Below, in pieces: positions 17,204 through 26,106 of a DNA stretch of 40,184 bases. A program made the translations under genes and the position numbers. Location of the stretch: contig CALLPI010000022.1 in NCBI GenBank assembly GCA_938015595.1, positions 1 through 40,184 of the forward strand, in the 5' to 3' direction. Within the stretch, counting starts at the first letter, position 1. Every line of letters starts with the position of its first letter. Under the pieces are notes generated by a model. That model did no database searches and was not told where the DNA came from. It saw only the letters and a list, made by a program, of their open reading frames with translations. Origin of the DNA: an uncultured Saprospiraceae bacterium (GTDB lineage Bacteria; Bacteroidota; Bacteroidia; Chitinophagales; Saprospiraceae).

Positions 17204-19765
17204 ATGTGGCAAGCCCTAAAGGATTTCCTGCTGTATTCTGATCGCCCTGGCTACCAGCAGTGGGCCGTGTGGATGTGGCGCGCACTATTTTTCAGCTTGG
17301 CTTTGTTCATTGCCATGTTCCTGCTGCTTTCATTTACCAATCTGCCTTCGGTGAGCCAGTTGGAAAACCCGCGCAGTGAGTTGGCTTCGGTAGTATATAG
17401 TGCTACAGGGTCAGAGTTGGGGCGCCTCTACGTCGAAAATCGGGTACCGGTGGACTATGAGGAACTCTCTCCACACCTTGTCAATGCCTTGATTGCTACC
17501 GAAGACGAGCGCTACTACCGCCATTGCGGCATTGACTTCGAGGCCTTAGGGCGCGTAGCGGTAAAAACGGTTATCCTGCGGAAGAAAAGTGCAGGGGGTG
17601 CCAGCACCATCACCCAGCAGTTGGCTAAGTTATTGTTTACGGGGGAGAGAGCTGGCGGCTGGGGGCGTGTGTTGCAGAAATTCCAGGAGTGGATTATTGC
17701 CGTACGCCTGGAGCGCCGCTATACTAAAGAAGAGATACTGGCCATGTATCTCAACAAGTTCAACTTCATCAATGGAGCTTATGGCATCAAAGCAGCCGCT
17801 GAAATTTACTTCAACCGCCCCCAAGACTCGCTGGAGGTGCACGAGGCTGCCGTACTGGTGGGCATGCTAAAAAATCCGTCTTTGTACAACCCCTTGCGCC
17901 GCCCTGATGCAGTGGTCAAGCGCCGCAATGTAGTATTTCAGCAGATGTACAAAAACGGTAAGATCACCAAAGCAGAACTCGACTCCTTGAAAAATCTGCC
18001 CTTAGGGCTTCGCTTCACCCGCCAAACCCACATTGACGGCCTGGCGCCCTACTTCCGTATGGAATTGGCTAAGTACGTCAAAGAACAGATACTGTCTAAG
18101 CCGCAATATTACAAGCCCAATGGCGAGCCTTACAACATCTATCGTGACGGCCTGCGCATCTATACTACTATAGACCCCCAGATGCAGCAGATAGCGGAGG
18201 AGGTCATGCTCAAGCACATGGCCAAGCTACAGGCGGCCTTCTTCAAAACCTGGGCTAATCGCGACCCCTGGAAGTATCACTCCGGTTCGGAAACGGAGAT
18301 TCCTGTAGCCGTGCGCGCCCAGCGCCTCAACGGCCTTATCCGCGCCACTGAGCGTTACCAGAACCTTCGGGACGTCTTCCTACTGGATGTGTGCAACCGC
18401 ATTCGCCGCGAAATGGATGACTCCAAGTTGCTGCGCGAAGATTGGGAAATTGACCTCATCCTGACGGAGTACAATCACCCAGATACCCTCAATAAACTGG
18501 TGAAAGCCAAACGCCTGAGCCGAGAGACGGCCACCCAGTTGCGTAAAGTATTGCGTAGCAACCACTTTCCTGAACTCAACTCCGCTTGGGGCAAACTACA
18601 GGATGCTGTCCACCGCGCTTTTCACACCCCCGTGCCTATGCGCGTATTCGCCTACAATGAGGCCATGGAGAAAGACACCGTCATGACCCCGCTGGACTCG
18701 CTGCGCTACTTGCGCATGTTTCTGCAAACGGGCATCCTGGCCGTGGACCCTGTCACTGGCTATATTAAGGTCTGGATTGGTGGTATCAATCACAAATATT
18801 TTAAGTTTGACCACGTCAACATCAACCGCCAAGTAGGCTCTACCTTCAAGCCCTTTGTATATGCCACCGCTATTGAGATATACCGCTTTTCGCCATGCTA
18901 CCCTGTGGTGGACGTAGCCAAAACCATCTCACCTGGCGAAGGCAATTTTGGCTTGTTGGCGCCTTGGACGCCTGCCAATGCCAGTGGAGGTTACTCCGGC
19001 AAAGTATTCAACCTAAGAGAGGGCCTGCGCAACTCCGTAAATACGGTATCCGTGCACCTTATTAAAGAAATTGGCGACGTAGAACCCGTGCGTGGCTTAG
19101 TCAACATGATGGGTATTGACAGTACCACCCGATACCCCAATGGGCGGCATCGCGTACCCAAGTCACCCTCCATTTGTTTGGGCTCCACCGACCTCTCTGT
19201 GATGGAAATGACCGGTGCGTATAGCACTTTTGCTAACAACGGCTTGTATGTAAAGCCGGTATTCATTACACGCATTGAAGACCGCAGTGGGCGCGTCATC
19301 TATTCCACCATGCCTGAAGAAAAGCAAGCCCTCTCGCCCAGCGCCAACTACGCCATGGTAGATTTGCTCAAATACTCGGCCACTAATCTGGACGGCATCA
19401 AGAGCGAAGTTGGTGGTAAAACCGGCACTACTAACGACTACGTGGATGGCTGGTTTATGGGCATTACGCCTCGCTTGGTGGTAGGTACCTGGGTGGGCGG
19501 CGAAGACCGCTGGATTCGCTTCTTGTCGCTAGCCCAAGGGCAGGGCGCTTACATGGCCAAGCCTTTCTTTGCTGCTTTTATCAAAGCCCTGGAAAACACC
19601 CCCGGCGTAGATTTCGACGTCGATGCCAGGTTTCCGAGGCCGCCAGGCGATATGGATATTGAGCTGGATTGCTCCAAATACTCTTCTGGCAGGCCGAGTT
19701 TCAAAAACCTGGATGACGAATTTTCCCGAGACATCTTCGGCGATGAACGCTCGGAGGGAGACTGA
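17204..19765 (+). CDS. Class A penicillin-binding protein 1A (transglycosylase/transpeptidase)
   Basis: This bifunctional enzyme polymerises and cross-links peptidoglycan in the periplasm. The 853-residue protein has one N-terminal membrane anchor (about 27-44). A GT51 transglycosylase domain follows, with the catalytic Glu100 in ATEDERYYRHCGID and GGASTITQQLAK (131-142). The transpeptidase domain carries STFK (546-549), SVN (611-613) and KTG (739-741). The region between the two catalytic domains (about 340-500) is long and charged. The C-terminal tail (LDCSKYSSGRPSFKNLDDEF) is short. The ATG at 17204 follows a near-consensus -7 box (TATCTTTA, 17137-17144). The gene converges on the histidine kinase gene with 19 bases between stops. 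Confidence 0.96.
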   Translation: MWQALKDFLLYSDRPGYQQWAVWMWRALFFSLALFIAMFLLLSFTNLPSVSQLENPRSELASVVYSATGSELGRLYVENRVPVDYEELSPHLVNALIATEDERYYRHCGIDFEALGRVAVKTVILRKKSAGGASTITQQLAKLLFTGERAGGWGRVLQKFQEWIIAVRLERRYTKEEILAMYLNKFNFINGAYGIKAAAEIYFNRPQDSLEVHEAAVLVGMLKNPSLYNPLRRPDAVVKRRNVVFQQMYKNGKITKAELDSLKNLPLGLRFTRQTHIDGLAPYFRMELAKYVKEQILSKPQYYKPNGEPYNIYRDGLRIYTTIDPQMQQIAEEVMLKHMAKLQAAFFKTWANRDPWKYHSGSETEIPVAVRAQRLNGLIRATERYQNLRDVFLLDVCNRIRREMDDSKLLREDWEIDLILTEYNHPDTLNKLVKAKRLSRETATQLRKVLRSNHFPELNSAWGKLQDAVHRAFHTPVPMRVFAYNEAMEKDTVMTPLDSLRYLRMFLQTGILAVDPVTGYIKVWIGGINHKYFKFDHVNINRQVGSTFKPFVYATAIEIYRFSPCYPVVDVAKTISPGEGNFGLLAPWTPANASGGYSGKVFNLREGLRNSVNTVSVHLIKEIGDVEPVRGLVNMMGIDSTTRYPNGRHRVPKSPSICLGSTDLSVMEMTGAYSTFANNGLYVKPVFITRIEDRSGRVIYSTMPEEKQALSPSANYAMVDLLKYSATNLDGIKSEVGGKTGTTNDYVDGWFMGITPRLVVGTWVGGEDRWIRFLSLAQGQGAYMAKPFFAAFIKALENTPGVDFDVDARFPRPPGDMDIELDCSKYSSGRPSFKNLDDEFSRDIFGDERSEGD

Positions 19766-19784
19766 GCGGGGCGGCACCTGGTTT

Positions 19785-21158
19785 TCAAGAAGACTGTAGC
19801 AGCGGCAGTTCTATCGAAAAGCGATTGAGTTGTGCCCCTACTGTGGTGTAGTAAATGGTGCCACTGTGCAGCGTCACAATCTTGTGGGCAAGCACCAGCC
19901 CGAGGCCAAACCCGCGCTTGCCCTGGCTATTGCTCCCCCGGAAAAAATGCTGAAACATGAAGGGCTGTTCCTCTGAAGAAACCACCGGACCTGAGTTTTC
20001 AAAATCCACCCTTACCTGCGCAGGGTCACAGTAAATAAATACTTCTGCGCGGGGGCTATCGCCATGATGTATACAATTGATCATCAGATTATTGATGGCC
20101 AAGCGTAGTAAGTGCCGATTGGCATGTATAGTCAGAGCGTTCTCCGGGCAATCTTCAGGATAGATGATGGAAAATTGGAAATGAAGATACACTTGACTGA
20201 GCGCCTCTGCAGTGTCAAATATCAATTCATCAAGGCGTATTGGCTCTCTTTGCATGGTAGCACCAGAATCCATTTTGGCAATTTCAAGTAGGGCATTTAT
20301 GGTATCGGCCAGGCTGCGGGCGTCCAATTTCAGGTTTTCTAGTGCAGTCCTTAAGGTGGGTGTGTCGGCTGTTTTTTCCAGACGCTCCAGGTTAGAGACC
20401 ATAATGGCCAGCGGAGTTTTCAGCTCGTGAGAGATATGCTGCACGGCATGTTTCTGGAATGCAAAGGCGTCGTTCATGCGCTTCATCAGCTCGTTGAACT
20501 TGGCAGCTAGCAGGCTGATTTCGTCTTTGGCGCCCTGCACAGGTATGGGTTTGTATACACGGTCAAATTCAATACCGCCTATGTTCTGGGTAATGTCGCT
20601 TAGTGGCTGCGTAATTTTAGCCGATAGGTATAGAGACACCAGCACGATGATACCAGCAATGCCCAAGAAGGTGGCAATCACAACGCGCTTGAGAAAGGCC
20701 AGCTTAGAGTAGCCGAAAGTATCATAGGCCTTGCTGATGCCATAGAAAGCATCACCGTCGGAGGTTTCGATATAGACGCCCACCACATCGTAGCGCCCAT
20801 CGTGGAGTTCCATCCAAGTATTTTCGGCGGAGAGATTGTCGAGTATGTCTTTGGAAAAGGGCACAGGAGTATCGTCGAGGCTGGCGTAAATAAGCGATTT
20901 TTCGCTATTGAAAATCAGGATTTTTTCATCCAGCACCTGCTGAATGCTGAGTTGATCAAAAGCCTGGATAAGCCCCTTCTCTGCAGCATTCACCGAGCCG
21001 AGCAGCCGGAGTGTAGAGAAGATTTTTTCCTTTTGGCGCTCCTGAAACTCTTCTTCCCGGTACTTAGCAAAGAGCAGGTATATGAAGAAAAGAGCCGCGC
21101 CCGTGAGTGATATGGCCGTGAGGGTGAAATAAACGAGAATTTTGCGGCGGATGCTCAT
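19785..21158 (-). CDS. Sensor histidine kinase (HAMP-HisKA-HATPase)
   Basis: This is a membrane sensor kinase of 457 residues. It has two membrane segments (about 7-30 and 159-179) flanking a roughly 125-residue periplasmic sensor region, then a HAMP linker (about 180-235). The dimerisation/phosphoacceptor motif is HISHELKTPLAIM, with the phospho-histidine at His244. The ATPase domain has INNLMINC as N box and GFGLGLVLAHKIV as G2 box. The ATG overlaps the stop of the response regulator gene by four bases (ATGA), so the two form a translationally coupled pair. The signal is unknown. No target gene is certain; the next gene downstream of the regulator promoter is a lipoprotein gene on the same strand further upstream. 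Confidence 0.95.
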   Translation of the reverse strand: MSIRRKILVYFTLTAISLTGAALFFIYLLFAKYREEEFQERQKEKIFSTLRLLGSVNAAEKGLIQAFDQLSIQQVLDEKILIFNSEKSLIYASLDDTPVPFSKDILDNLSAENTWMELHDGRYDVVGVYIETSDGDAFYGISKAYDTFGYSKLAFLKRVVIATFLGIAGIIVLVSLYLSAKITQPLSDITQNIGGIEFDRVYKPIPVQGAKDEISLLAAKFNELMKRMNDAFAFQKHAVQHISHELKTPLAIMVSNLERLEKTADTPTLRTALENLKLDARSLADTINALLEIAKMDSGATMQREPIRLDELIFDTAEALSQVYLHFQFSIIYPEDCPENALTIHANRHLLRLAINNLMINCIHHGDSPRAEVFIYCDPAQVRVDFENSGPVVSSEEQPFMFQHFFRGSNSQGKRGFGLGLVLAHKIVTLHSGTIYYTTVGAQLNRFSIELPLLQSS

Positions 21159-21844
21159 GTTTCCTCAAAATAGTAGCCAAAACCAGATTTGGTTTTGATA
21201 GAGGCCTTGCCGAAGGGCTTGTCCACTTTGTTACGCAAAAAGCTGATAAACACCTCAATAGTGTTGGTGTTGACTTCCACCACCGTGCCCCACACGGTTT
21301 GGATGAGTTCTTTCTTGGATACCAGTTCGCCCTTGTTTTCCACCAGCTTGAGCAGGATCTGATACTCGCGCGGGGTCAGGCTGATGTCCACTCCTTGGCG
21401 AGTTACTTTCTTTTTGAGGGTGTTGATGCTCAGATCACCAGCTACCAGTATGGCGTTTTCAGAGTAGGCAGCTGGCACATAGCTGGAGCGCTTGCACAAT
21501 GCCTGTATGCGCAGCAGGAGTTCGCGCATGTAAAAGGGCTTGGTCAGGTAGTCGTCAGCGCCGCAGTCAAAGCCTTTTACTTTATCTTCGAGCTCGTCAA
21601 AGGCGGTCAACATGATTACCGGGGTATGTGTATTGTAGCGGCGAAAGTCTTTGCAGAGGTCGAAGCCGTTTTTGCTCGGCAGGTTGATGTCGAGGATGAC
21701 ACAGTCAAAGGTTTCCTTTTGTAATATTTTTTCGGCCAGCAGCCCGTCGCAGGCTGCTTCCACTTGTATGTGTTCTTCGCTAAGCGCTTCCTGAATGTTG
21801 CGGCTAAGGGTAGGGTCGTCTTCGATAAGAAAAATTTTTTTCAT
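21155..21844 (-). CDS. OmpR/PhoB-family response regulator
   Basis: This DNA-binding regulator of 229 residues pairs with the adjacent histidine kinase. The receiver domain has the acidic pair EDD (8-10), the phospho-acceptor Asp52 in VILDINLPSKNG and Lys102 in TKPF. A winged-helix DNA-binding domain follows (about 135-229), with the ISLTPREYQILLKLVENKGELVSK core and the NTNTIEVFISFLRNKVDKP recognition region. The ATG at 21844 gives the typical start MKKIFLIEDD; an 11-codon upstream extension is rejected. A near-consensus -7 box (TATCTTCG on the minus strand, 21850-21857) ends only five bases before this ATG, so the mRNA may be leaderless. Confidence 0.95.
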   Translation of the reverse strand: MKKIFLIEDDPTLSRNIQEALSEEHIQVEAACDGLLAEKILQKETFDCVILDINLPSKNGFDLCKDFRRYNTHTPVIMLTAFDELEDKVKGFDCGADDYLTKPFYMRELLLRIQALCKRSSYVPAAYSENAILVAGDLSINTLKKKVTRQGVDISLTPREYQILLKLVENKGELVSKKELIQTVWGTVVEVNTNTIEVFISFLRNKVDKPFGKASIKTKSGFGYYFEET

Positions 21845-21849
21845 GCGTG

Positions 21850-21857
21850 CGAAGATA
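21850..21857 (-). promoter_or_regulatory. Near-consensus -7 box directly before the response regulator ATG
   Basis: The minus strand reads TATCTTCG, seven of eight matches to TAnnTTTG, followed by five bases and the ATG. Transcription would begin at or next to the start codon. No -33 element was recognised. Confidence 0.25.
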
Positions 21858-22002
21858 CACATTTGACTACGTAGCATAAAATGGAGGTTTCTGTTCAGCA
21901 GGTCAGTGGGTAATCAGGCTTGAGTGCTGTGTACTGCAGGTTGCCGCTGAGGGCGTCTCTCCCATAGCAAAAGTTGCTCACGCCTTTCGTTACCTGTTGG
22001 TT

Positions 22003-23496
22003 TTAGTTATGTTCAAAGCAGCCGGCGTCGGGGTCAGTAGCTGGCCGTGGGTTATTTTCAATATCTATGACAATATGCGGTATAGGTTTGGCCTTGCCAA
22101 TGGCAATAGAGAGGCTGTCCAGGTAGTAGTTGCCCTTATTGGGATCTTTGAAGACCTTGGCCGAGGCATTGCCGTTGGTGCAAGGGGTGCACATAGTGCT
22201 CAGAAAGTCGTTGTACCGACCATTGAAGCGGGTGGTGAGTAGTTCGTCCACGCGCACCACGCAATCTCGGAAACTGACGTTGAACATAGCTGGGTTTTGC
22301 CGCTGGGTAATGTCGGAGAGGTCTATTTGGTCGCGGCGCGAGCCATAGATGATGGAGTTTATGAAGGCGGCATTTAGGCGATAGTCCTTTCGGTTTTGGC
22401 ATAGCAGGGGGTCGTCATAGCACCAGAAGTTGCTCATACTCAGAGCTGAAGCATTTACTCCATAGCTGGCAATGGTGCAGTAAGTGAACTGATAGTCGCC
22501 GCCAAAGAGCAACTGCACCGAGTTGGCGCCATTACCATAGACCAGGCAGTTTTCAGCAGTGATGCGAGCGTGAAATCCCACGATGCCGTTGCCAGCGGTA
22601 TTGTAGAAGCGGGAGTTGCGCAGGGTCGCCTCCGAGGCGGAGTCGGCCAGCAGCGCGAAGCGGCTGTTGAATACCGAGGTGTAGTTAAACTCGTTGCCTT
22701 GGCTACCCTTACCCAGTATGATGCCGTTCCACTGGCCGCGCGCATTCTCAAAAGCTTCCTCGAGGCGGTCGCCTTGGATGAGTACAGGTTGCTCGGCAGT
22801 GCCCATGATGCGGATTTTGCCGTTGGCCAGGGTATAGAGAATGCCGTCGTTGTACACACCAAAGAGATCATTGCGAGCTACACCGCCATGCACATATATA
22901 CGTGTGCCCGGAGCCACGACCAAGGTGCAATTGTCAATAAATAAGGCACCGTAGAGCACGTAGGGCTTGGGGTCGTTCCACAGTACCTGGCCGTTTTGGC
23001 AGGTGATCAGCGTAGCCACGCCTTTATGGAAGCGACTGGGGAAGTAGTTGGCATTTTGCCCCCAGGCTTCCAGTTGTACCCGCTGGGTATTGCCGTTGGT
23101 TTCAAACACGATACCATCTTCGATGACGAAAGGGCTAACGGAAGGCGGCTGGTTGGGGTCCACCGTCACCTCTACAAAGACGTAGATGCTATCGCGGGCA
23201 TAGATTTCCACATTTTCATGGGCGTTGGCTGCCACCCCGTCCACGTTCATGCGAAAAGCACGCCCGGCCAGCCCTTCCAGATAAACGCGAGCGATGCGTA
23301 TGGGGCGCTCGTGCTGATTATAAACTTTGAATGACAACGTAGCTGAGCCACGCTGGGTAAACACGGTGTCAAAGCGAAGCGTATCTACCGAAAAAGCCAG
23401 GCGAGCCTCCTTATCAGTGATGAAATCATCTTCCCGATCGCAAGCCGCCCATATCAACGCCGCCGATACGGCGGCTACCCACCAAAAACGCTTCAT
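22003..23496 (-). CDS. Probable surface lipoprotein with right-handed beta-helix region
   Basis: The 497-residue protein begins with a lipoprotein signal (MKRFWWVAAVSAALIWAAC, Cys19). Acidic residues directly after the cysteine (CDREDDF) resemble the Bacteroidota lipoprotein export signal for surface display. An Ig-like N-terminal domain follows (about 35-150: LRFDTVFTQRGSATLSFKVYN). After it comes a parallel beta-helix-like stretch (about 170-430) of short strand repeats: ALFIDNCTLVVAPGTRIYV, GKIRIMGTAEQPVLIQG, ATLRNSRFYNTAGNGIVG and ITAENCLVYGNG. The C-terminus DPDAGCFEHN is the typical end of such Bacteroidota proteins. Beta-helices often bind or cleave polysaccharides, but no catalytic residues are recognised here. 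It is transcribed away from the glycosyltransferase gene, with 141 bases between them. Confidence 0.8.
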   Translation of the reverse strand: MKRFWWVAAVSAALIWAACDREDDFITDKEARLAFSVDTLRFDTVFTQRGSATLSFKVYNQHERPIRIARVYLEGLAGRAFRMNVDGVAANAHENVEIYARDSIYVFVEVTVDPNQPPSVSPFVIEDGIVFETNGNTQRVQLEAWGQNANYFPSRFHKGVATLITCQNGQVLWNDPKPYVLYGALFIDNCTLVVAPGTRIYVHGGVARNDLFGVYNDGILYTLANGKIRIMGTAEQPVLIQGDRLEEAFENARGQWNGIILGKGSQGNEFNYTSVFNSRFALLADSASEATLRNSRFYNTAGNGIVGFHARITAENCLVYGNGANSVQLLFGGDYQFTYCTIASYGVNASALSMSNFWCYDDPLLCQNRKDYRLNAAFINSIIYGSRRDQIDLSDITQRQNPAMFNVSFRDCVVRVDELLTTRFNGRYNDFLSTMCTPCTNGNASAKVFKDPNKGNYYLDSLSIAIGKAKPIPHIVIDIENNPRPATDPDAGCFEHN

Positions 23497-23610
23497 ATCT
23501 TGTTGTATTTTTTACAGCGAAGGTAGCCAAGAATTTTTGAACCGGGGGGATTGTGTAAGTTAAGGATGGAGCAAACTGTTCTTCGAGGCGACACTTCCCC
23601 CACAAAAACC

Positions 23611-23618
23611 TAACTTTG
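23611..23618 (+). promoter_or_regulatory. -7 box of the glycosyltransferase gene
   Basis: TAACTTTG matches TAnnTTTG perfectly and lies 19 bases before the ATG at 23638, giving a very short leader. A -33 TTG is not seen at the normal distance. Confidence 0.4.
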
Positions 23619-23637
23619 CCGCCTCAATTCTGCATGT

Positions 23638-24396
23638 ATGTACAAAGGTAAAAAAGTGGTGGTAGTACTGCCAGCTTATAACGCTGCCCTTACCCTGGAG
23701 CGCACCTACCAGGAAATCCCCTTCGACCTGGTGGACGACATCATCCTCTGCGACGACGCCAGCCGCGACAATACCGTGGAGCTGGCTCGCGCCATCGGTA
23801 TCCGGCACGTACTGGTACACGAGCACAACAAAGGCTACGGCGGCAATCAGAAAACCCTGTATCGCAAAGCACTAGAACTGGGCGCTGACATTGTGGTCAT
23901 GTTGCATCCTGACTACCAATACACCCCTAAACTCATTCCCGCCATGGTCAATATCATTGGCGAGGAGCTGTACCCCGTAGTGCTGGCCTCGCGCATACTA
24001 GGCAAAGGTGCACTCATTGGCGGTATGCCTTTGTACAAGTACATTGCCAACCGCGTGCTGACCTTCCTGCAAAACTGGATTATCAACTACAAGCTGTCGG
24101 AGTACCACACCGGCTACCGCGCTTTCAGCCGGCAAGTGCTGGAGGCCATCAATTTTGAGGAGAACTCTGACGATTTTGTATTCGACAACGAGATGCTCTC
24201 ACAGATCATCTTCGCCGGTTTTCACATTGCCGAGGTTACCTGCCCTACTAAGTATTTCGAGGAAGCCTCCTCCATCAACCTGCGGCGCAGCATCATTTAT
24301 GGCCTGGGTGTACTGCGGGTATCGCTGGGGCATCGCCTGCAGAAGTGGGGACTGGCAAAGTCGCGCCTCTACGCTGAGGCGAAACGTAAGGACTGA
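23638..24396 (+). CDS. Glycosyltransferase family 2 (dolichol-phosphate-mannose synthase-like)
   Basis: This 252-residue GT-A fold enzyme has the N-terminal nucleotide-sugar binding pattern VVVVLPAYNAALTLE, the DDASRDNT motif (about 38-46), NKGYGGNQKTLYRKALE, and a metal-binding HPDYQY (about 87-92) in place of the usual DxD. It lacks C-terminal membrane helices, so it is either soluble or membrane-associated through a partner. Enzymes of this kind transfer a sugar to a polyprenyl phosphate or a glycan; the donor and acceptor cannot be told. The promoter and ATG are close together. The gene stands alone, with 162 bases before the next operon. Confidence 0.9.
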   Translation: MYKGKKVVVVLPAYNAALTLERTYQEIPFDLVDDIILCDDASRDNTVELARAIGIRHVLVHEHNKGYGGNQKTLYRKALELGADIVVMLHPDYQYTPKLIPAMVNIIGEELYPVVLASRILGKGALIGGMPLYKYIANRVLTFLQNWIINYKLSEYHTGYRAFSRQVLEAINFEENSDDFVFDNEMLSQIIFAGFHIAEVTCPTKYFEEASSINLRRSIIYGLGVLRVSLGHRLQKWGLAKSRLYAEAKRKD

Positions 24397-24558
24397 GCAG
24401 GTGTTGTGAGGCCTTTCGGAGCAAGTATATAGCGGCTAGCAAAAAGGTGTAAAGTAGTGTTGCAGTCATATCGGTGACAGGTTGGGCAAGCATATTTTAC
24501 TCCGCTTTTAAACGACCTACACCAACTTTTCTTCGAGTTTTAACAGATTTTTTTTAGA

Positions 24559-25338
24559 ATGCCAGCCGACATAAAATCAATTTTGGATGCCGCCGTAGCA
24601 CACTACCAGACGCCGGAGTTCCTGCGCGAGGATCCCATCTCCGTGCCACACCGCTTCTCACAAAAGCAGGACATTGAAATCGCCGCTTTCTTTGCCGCCG
24701 TACTGGCTTGGGGCCGCCGCCAAACCACCATAGACAAAGCCAACGAACTGATGCAACTCATGGACAATGCGCCGCATCAGTTTATTGTGCAACACCAGGA
24801 AATAGACCGCCGTCGTTTGCTGACATTTAAGCACCGCACCTTTACTGCCACCGATACGCTGTATTTCGTAGAGTTTTTGCAGCATTGGTATCGCAGACAC
24901 GACAGCCTGGAGGAGGCTTTTGCCAGGTATTTGACACCTCAGGATGCTCATGTGGGGCCGGCGCTGGCTGGATTCCATACTTTGTTTTTTTCGCTGCCCG
25001 AGTATCCCGAACGCACTCGCAAGCACATTGCTTCGCCTTTGGCCAACTCTGCCTGCAAGCGGCTCAATATGTTCTTGCGTTGGATGGTGCGCTCTCCCAA
25101 AGCAGGGGTGGACTTTGGCCTTTGGCCGCACATTAGGTCAGCGCAACTGCTCATTCCGCTAGACGTACACGTAGCGCGGGTGGCTATTGCCCTGGGGCTG
25201 CTCAGCAACAGGCGCTCTGGTTGGCCGGCAGTGCTGGAACTTACCGCAAAATTGCGCGCTTTTGACTCCGAAGATCCCGTAAAGTACGACTTTGCGCTCT
25301 TTAGCATGGGCGTTTTACAGCACAAAAAAATGAGGTAG
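24559..25338 (+). CDS. TIGR02757 / DUF2400 family protein
   Basis: The 259-residue protein matches the TIGR02757 family, as I recall its conserved blocks. These are PHRFSQKQDIEIAAFFAAVLAWGRR near the N-terminus, KRLNMFLRWMVRSP in the middle, and LLIPLDVHVARVAIALGLL plus FDSEDPVKYDFALFSMGV near the end. The helical pattern with the late PLD-x-HVARVA block recalls HhH-GPD DNA glycosylases, but no function is established. It is the first gene of a compact operon: the TauE/SafE gene starts at the base right after its TAG, and the radical SAM gene overlaps that in turn. The ATG at 24559 follows an A/T-rich stretch without a clear promoter. Confidence 0.85.
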   Translation: MPADIKSILDAAVAHYQTPEFLREDPISVPHRFSQKQDIEIAAFFAAVLAWGRRQTTIDKANELMQLMDNAPHQFIVQHQEIDRRRLLTFKHRTFTATDTLYFVEFLQHWYRRHDSLEEAFARYLTPQDAHVGPALAGFHTLFFSLPEYPERTRKHIASPLANSACKRLNMFLRWMVRSPKAGVDFGLWPHIRSAQLLIPLDVHVARVAIALGLLSNRRSGWPAVLELTAKLRAFDSEDPVKYDFALFSMGVLQHKKMR

Positions 25339-26106
25339 GTGGAGTGGCATGAATGGCTCATAGCTTTAGTAGGCACGTTGCTGGCCGGCGCTATCAATAC
25401 CCTGGCGGGCAATGGCTCTGCCATTACGCTCACCATCCTTACCGAGATGCTTAGCTTGCCTGGGCCGGTAGCCAACGCCACCAATCGCATTGGGCTATTG
25501 CTGCAGGCCAGCGCCGGCAGCGTAGCTTTTTATCGCAACGGTAGGCTCAGCTTGCGTGGCCAGCACTGGTATCTCGTCTTTTCCGGCATTGGCGCAGTAG
25601 CAGGTACACTGGTAGCAGCGCGCATCAGCAATGAGCAGTTCAGAGAGGTATTTCGCTACCTGATGCTGTTTCTGCTACTGGTATTGATTGTAAAACCCGA
25701 GCGCTGGCTGCGCGAAACTGACGCCAACCAGCGTCCCAACTGGTGGCTGGCCGGACCATTGTTTATTGCACTGGGGTTTTACGGTGGCTTTATACAGATG
25801 GGCATGGGGCTGTTTTTCCTGGCAGCCATGGTACTGGGTGCGCGCATGAGCATGATAGAAGCCAACGCGCTCAAGTCAGTGGTGGTGGGGCTCATACAAG
25901 TGGTTGCTATAGCCATTTTCTGGCACAAAGGCTTGATAGAGTGGCGTATAGGTGCTGCCATGGCCATAGGGCAAAGCATCAGCGGCTACCTCACGGCGCA
26001 TTATGCCTCGCGCCTGCCGCGCGCCAACCTTATAGCCCACCGGGTGTTGATACTTGTGGTGTTGCTTTCGTTGGCTAAACTTTTCCATCTATTGCCAGGC
26101 ACATGA
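25339..26106 (+). CDS. TauE/SafE-family membrane permease
   Basis: The product is a 255-residue inner-membrane protein with about eight hydrophobic segments. The first, LIALVGTLLAGAINTLAGNGSAITLTIL, carries the family's glycine-rich repeat motif, and the second half repeats it (PLFIALGFYGGFIQMGMGLFFLA). TauE/SafE proteins export sulfite or organosulfur anions, or take up related compounds; the substrate is not known here. The start is the GTG immediately after the preceding stop. No in-frame ATG lies before the first conserved segment, so this start is well supported. It ends with an ATGA overlap with the radical SAM gene. Confidence 0.9.
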   Translation: MEWHEWLIALVGTLLAGAINTLAGNGSAITLTILTEMLSLPGPVANATNRIGLLLQASAGSVAFYRNGRLSLRGQHWYLVFSGIGAVAGTLVAARISNEQFREVFRYLMLFLLLVLIVKPERWLRETDANQRPNWWLAGPLFIALGFYGGFIQMGMGLFFLAAMVLGARMSMIEANALKSVVVGLIQVVAIAIFWHKGLIEWRIGAAMAIGQSISGYLTAHYASRLPRANLIAHRVLILVVLLSLAKLFHLLPGT

